In this document: positions 62,437 through 64,000 of the stretch, one piece after another
How positions within the stretch are numbered: position 1 is the first letter of the stretch
Layout of the letters: each line of letters starts with the position of its first letter
Assembly: GCA_019636655.1 (NCBI GenBank)
Contig: JAHBXB010000001.1
Span: forward strand, 806,001-870,000
DNA length: 64,000 nt
Source: Phycisphaeraceae bacterium
Lineage (GTDB): Bacteria > Planctomycetota > Phycisphaerae > Phycisphaerales > UBA1924
Reading direction: 5' to 3'
Notes under the pieces: generated by a model
What the model saw: only the letters and a program-made list of their open reading frames with translations
Told to the model about the DNA's origin: nothing
The model's database searches: none
Translations under genes and position numbers: made by a program

Positions 62437-64000
62437 GTGGCGACCGGCCTGATTCGCGTGTGCGGCGTGCTTCTCGCCACGGCAGTTCTGGTGGCCACCG
62501 GTGGTACGACGGCCGTGGACAACGAGCCCGAGGGCGTGCTCTCGGCGGCCGAGCGTGCGGCGGGATGGGCCCCCTTGTTCAACGGCTCGGACCTCTCAGG
62601 ATGGACCACGTCCGGGCATGCTGGCGTGTGGGGTGTTGAGGATGGCCAGATTGTGACGCGGCCCGGCGAAGGAGACGGGTGGTGGCTCCGCACAACGCGG
62701 CAGTACCGTGATTTCGAACTCAAGCTCGACTTCCAACTTACCCCGGGCGCCAACTCGGGAATCGGCCTGCGCGGTTCCTCCATGGGGGATCCTGCGTTCA
62801 CCGGGCTTGAGGTGCAGGTTCTCGACTCGGCGGGCGAGGCGCCGAGCATCACGAACTGCGGGGCTGTCTATGACGCGATCGCGCCGACCGCTATGGCGGT
62901 CAGGCCCGCGGGAGAATGGAACACCTACCGGATCCACCTTGTCGGTGACACGCTCAACATCTGGCTGAACGGCGAGCAGATTCACAAGGACCAGCGGCTG
63001 GACGGCCGCGGCTTTGTCCACAGCCCGGATCACCCGAGCCCGCTTCAGGATCGCCTGACCACGGGATTCATCTCGCTGCAGTGCCACGGCGACGTTGTGC
63101 GTTTCCGTAATCTCAAGGTCCTTGATCTCTCTCCCGATCCAGATCCCGGCGACTTCGCGCCGATGTTCAACGGGAAGGATCTCACGGGCTGGCAGGGCAA
63201 GGGGAACGCGACGTGGACCGTCGAGGACGGCGTCGTCGTCGGGCAGAACGGGCCCGGGCACCTGTACGGTGACCCGGTCTTCACGGATCTGGAACTGCGT
63301 GCCCAGGTGCGGATCAACAGCGGCGGCAACTCGGGGCTGTACTTTCGCGCCGTCCCCCGGGGGGATGAGCCCGATGGCTGGCCGCTCGGGTTCGAGGCGC
63401 AGATCGACAACCACGATCCGAAGAACTTTACCGGATGCATCTACGCCAAAGCGTGGCCGGCCACCCGGAGCAGCCCGGTCTCGCGCGACGGCGCGTGGTT
63501 CGATCTTCGGGTACGGGCGACAGGCGGCCGAATCCAGACCTGGGTCAACGGCGAACCCATGGCCGATGCGAGCCTGCTCGACTTTGACATCGGCCGCGTC
63601 GCGCTCCAGAGCCACCATATGGGAAACAGAGTTGAATGGAAGGACCTCCAGGTGCGGGACCTCTCGGCCGGTTCCCACCCTGCCGGTCGGCAGAGTACAC
63701 CCCTGCGAGTCTTCTACTGCACCCATTCCGCGGGCTATCGGCACGAGGTGCTCCCGGAGACGCGGCAGATCCTGAACGACCTTGGGCGCAGACTGGATTG
63801 GCTGAGCGTGACGGTTTCCGATGACGTTCGTGACCTGACGCCCGAGCGCCTGGCCCAAACTGACGTGGTCATGTTCTATACGACGGGCTCGCTGCCGATG
63901 GGGCGGATGCGCGCGATACTGCTCGAATGGGTGGTCGCCGGCGGGGCGCTCGTCGGCGTTCATTCAGCGACGGATACCTTCGCCGATGAGCCGGAGTATG
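62437..64000 (+). CDS. Exported DUF1080-DUF1080-ThuA protein (cut by window end)
   Basis: At least 521 residues, open at the window end. GTG start with GGAGG 6 bases upstream and a signal peptide (about 1-27). Two DUF1080 (3-keto-disaccharide hydrolase) domains follow in tandem: APLFNGSDLSGW (about 46) and FAPMFNGKDLTGW (about 240), each with a GxNSGI/GLYFR strand (TPGANSGIGLRG, NSGGNSGLYFRA) and a DNHDP or QVLDSAG region. From about 421 a ThuA domain begins (LRVFYCTHSAGYRHEVLPE, later VMFYTTGSLPMG and GGALVGVHSATDTF). It likely binds or cleaves oxidised disaccharides in the periplasm, with the upstream isomerase and oxidoreductase acting on the products. Confidence 0.88.
   Translation, partial: MATGLIRVCGVLLATAVLVATGGTTAVDNEPEGVLSAAERAAGWAPLFNGSDLSGWTTSGHAGVWGVEDGQIVTRPGEGDGWWLRTTRQYRDFELKLDFQLTPGANSGIGLRGSSMGDPAFTGLEVQVLDSAGEAPSITNCGAVYDAIAPTAMAVRPAGEWNTYRIHLVGDTLNIWLNGEQIHKDQRLDGRGFVHSPDHPSPLQDRLTTGFISLQCHGDVVRFRNLKVLDLSPDPDPGDFAPMFNGKDLTGWQGKGNATWTVEDGVVVGQNGPGHLYGDPVFTDLELRAQVRINSGGNSGLYFRAVPRGDEPDGWPLGFEAQIDNHDPKNFTGCIYAKAWPATRSSPVSRDGAWFDLRVRATGGRIQTWVNGEPMADASLLDFDIGRVALQSHHMGNRVEWKDLQVRDLSAGSHPAGRQSTPLRVFYCTHSAGYRHEVLPETRQILNDLGRRLDWLSVTVSDDVRDLTPERLAQTDVVMFYTTGSLPMGRMRAILLEWVVAGGALVGVHSATDTFADEPEY

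Overview
The window is GC-rich, densely coding DNA with no tRNA or rRNA genes visible. It most likely comes from a planctomycete of the Phycisphaerae/Phycisphaerales type. The evidence is a giant surface protein with an N-terminal LEPR-XLL-like motif (FEQLEARVLLAG), a VPAPG...ARRRR PEP-CTERM-like tail, a planctomycete-style CPACGYDL zinc-ribbon membrane protein, tandem DUF1080 plus ThuA, type III glutamine synthetase, and many secreted FG-GAP, VWA/VIT and PPC-type proteins. This assignment rests on gene content only.

Layout. 1-1.4 kb: end of glycine dehydrogenase (gcvP) and a secreted DUF1579-type protein. 11.2-1.5 kb (minus strand): a probable six-gene operon, VIT-VWA protein, DUF4139 protein, OmpR-type regulator, sensor kinase, xylulokinase, and xylose-isomerase-like protein, with gaps of 18-43 bases or an overlap; 11-base-spaced direct repeats lie upstream. 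17.6-11.4 kb (minus): O-methyltransferase, DUF2934 protein, a membrane-anchored protein, and a 1321-residue fusion of an M14 carboxypeptidase with a DPP-IV-like S9 peptidase. 17.6-26 kb: hutG-hutI, a zinc-ribbon protein, methionine aminopeptidase, type III glutamine synthetase, SUI1/YciH, a HAD phosphatase, apaG and an untracked 50-codon basic ORF. 26-31.4 kb: a PEP-CTERM-like protein, a two-lobed lipid-free secreted protein, DUF72, a thioredoxin-fold secreted protein and an HTH-like protein.

31.4-34.7 kb is accessory DNA: three copies of a hairpin repeat, an IS630-like N-terminal remnant, an AT-rich Imm26-like immunity gene without a visible toxin, and a NERD-nuclease with zinc ribbons. 34.7-41 kb: membrane protein, DUF1015, then hscB with two CNNM/CBS proteins and a thioredoxin on the minus strand, and a divergent Asp/Glu racemase homologue. 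41.3-49 kb: the 2543-residue surface protein. 49-56.9 kb: redox proteins (Cys-less rhodanese, DsbD-alpha-like, redoxin), an enlarged site-2 protease, an alpha/beta hydrolase and a ten-repeat FG-GAP protein. 57-64 kb: a DegP-like protease, a secreted unknown, then a sugar-catabolism set (TIM-barrel isomerase, Gfo/Idh/MocA oxidoreductase, DUF1080-DUF1080-ThuA) running off the end.

Two genome-scale signals cut across the genes. Several genes without Shine-Dalgarno sequences have a good -35/-10 pair ending 6-8 bases before the start codon, suggesting leaderless transcripts. The + strand changes from C-rich to G-rich near 28.5-31 kb regardless of gene direction.
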